This document shows positions 13,364 to 13,445 of a stretch of 13,445 nucleotides of DNA, piece by piece. The position numbers were made by a program, and so were the translations under genes. Location of the stretch: the NCBI GenBank assembly GCA_036742455.1, contig DAINQU010000043.1:1-13445 (forward strand), read 5' to 3'. Position 1 is the stretch's first letter. Each line of letters starts with the position of its first letter. The notes below the pieces were generated by a model. The model saw nothing but the letters and a program-made list of their open reading frames with translations. It did not search any database and was not told the DNA's origin. This DNA is from CAIKZZ01 sp036742455. GTDB taxonomy: Bacteria; Pseudomonadota; Gammaproteobacteria; Steroidobacterales; Steroidobacteraceae.

Positions 13364-13445
13364 ATGAGCAACGACATCACCGCATTCAGTCGAACGACGC
13401 GGCGCAGCGTCCTGCGTGCGCTGGGGCTCGCCGGCGTGTGGACAT
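13364..13445 (+). CDS. N-terminus of a Tat-exported protein, truncated by the window edge
   Basis: Only 27 codons are visible. They carry a twin-arginine signal: TTRRSVLRALGLAG, with the RR pair followed by S-V-L-R and the start of a hydrophobic stretch (ALGLAGVW). This implies a folded, often cofactor-containing, protein exported to the periplasm, or a Tat-dependent solute-binding or oxidoreductase protein. The start at 13364 is preferred because GGAGG (13353-13357) lies 6 nt upstream; an ATG at 13361 would leave only 3 nt. The family cannot be named because the mature part is outside the window. It is divergent from the SGNH hydrolase gene. Confidence 0.8.
   Translation, partial: MSNDITAFSRTTRRSVLRALGLAGVWT

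Overview
The window is GC-rich, protein-coding DNA from a bacterium, almost certainly Gram-negative and most likely an (uncultured?) proteobacterium. The grounds are two Sec signal peptides, a Tat signal, a YkgJ-type cysteine-cluster protein, a DUF3228 protein and an ACS-family permease. Species cannot be fixed: there is no rRNA, tRNA, IS element, phage gene or CRISPR array. Gene starts mix ATG and GTG. No hairpin in the window is followed by a clear U-tract.

Left part (1-6020), a catabolic-looking set. The 3' portion of a YtcJ-type metal-dependent amidohydrolase (entering from the left edge) is followed on the same strand by a small putative secreted protein and an ACS/MFS organic-anion permease. 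Convergent to these is a class B flavoprotein monooxygenase. A 407-bp intergenic region carrying an 8+8-bp inverted repeat and a striking AT-rich island separates it from a divergent FAD_oxidored-family dehydrogenase. Together they could import and oxidise or hydrolyse an organic acid or amide, but no substrate can be named.

Middle part (6021-7534), a minus-strand pair. A PfkA-type phosphofructokinase with substitutions at two donor-site positions (Asn103, Ser124) is followed 28 bp downstream by a stand-alone two-CBS-domain protein, suggesting nucleotide sensing coupled to glycolysis. An inverted repeat closes this unit against the converging dehydrogenase gene.

Right part (7792-12302), the least explained locus. 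A YkgJ cysteine-cluster protein is divergent from a 649-aa B12-binding-type radical SAM enzyme with a CX4CX2C cluster motif. The 54-bp spacer has a -10-like hexamer exactly 6 nt before each ATG, suggesting leaderless transcripts, with an 11-bp palindrome between them. Downstream of the radical SAM gene come a DUF3228 protein and a flavin amine oxidase-like protein. A 9-bp stem spans the radical SAM stop codon and helps fix the DUF3228 start. This is the best candidate for an undescribed functional unit.

Right edge (12348-13445): a secreted SGNH/GDSL hydrolase on the minus strand, and the first 27 codons of a Tat-exported protein on the plus strand.
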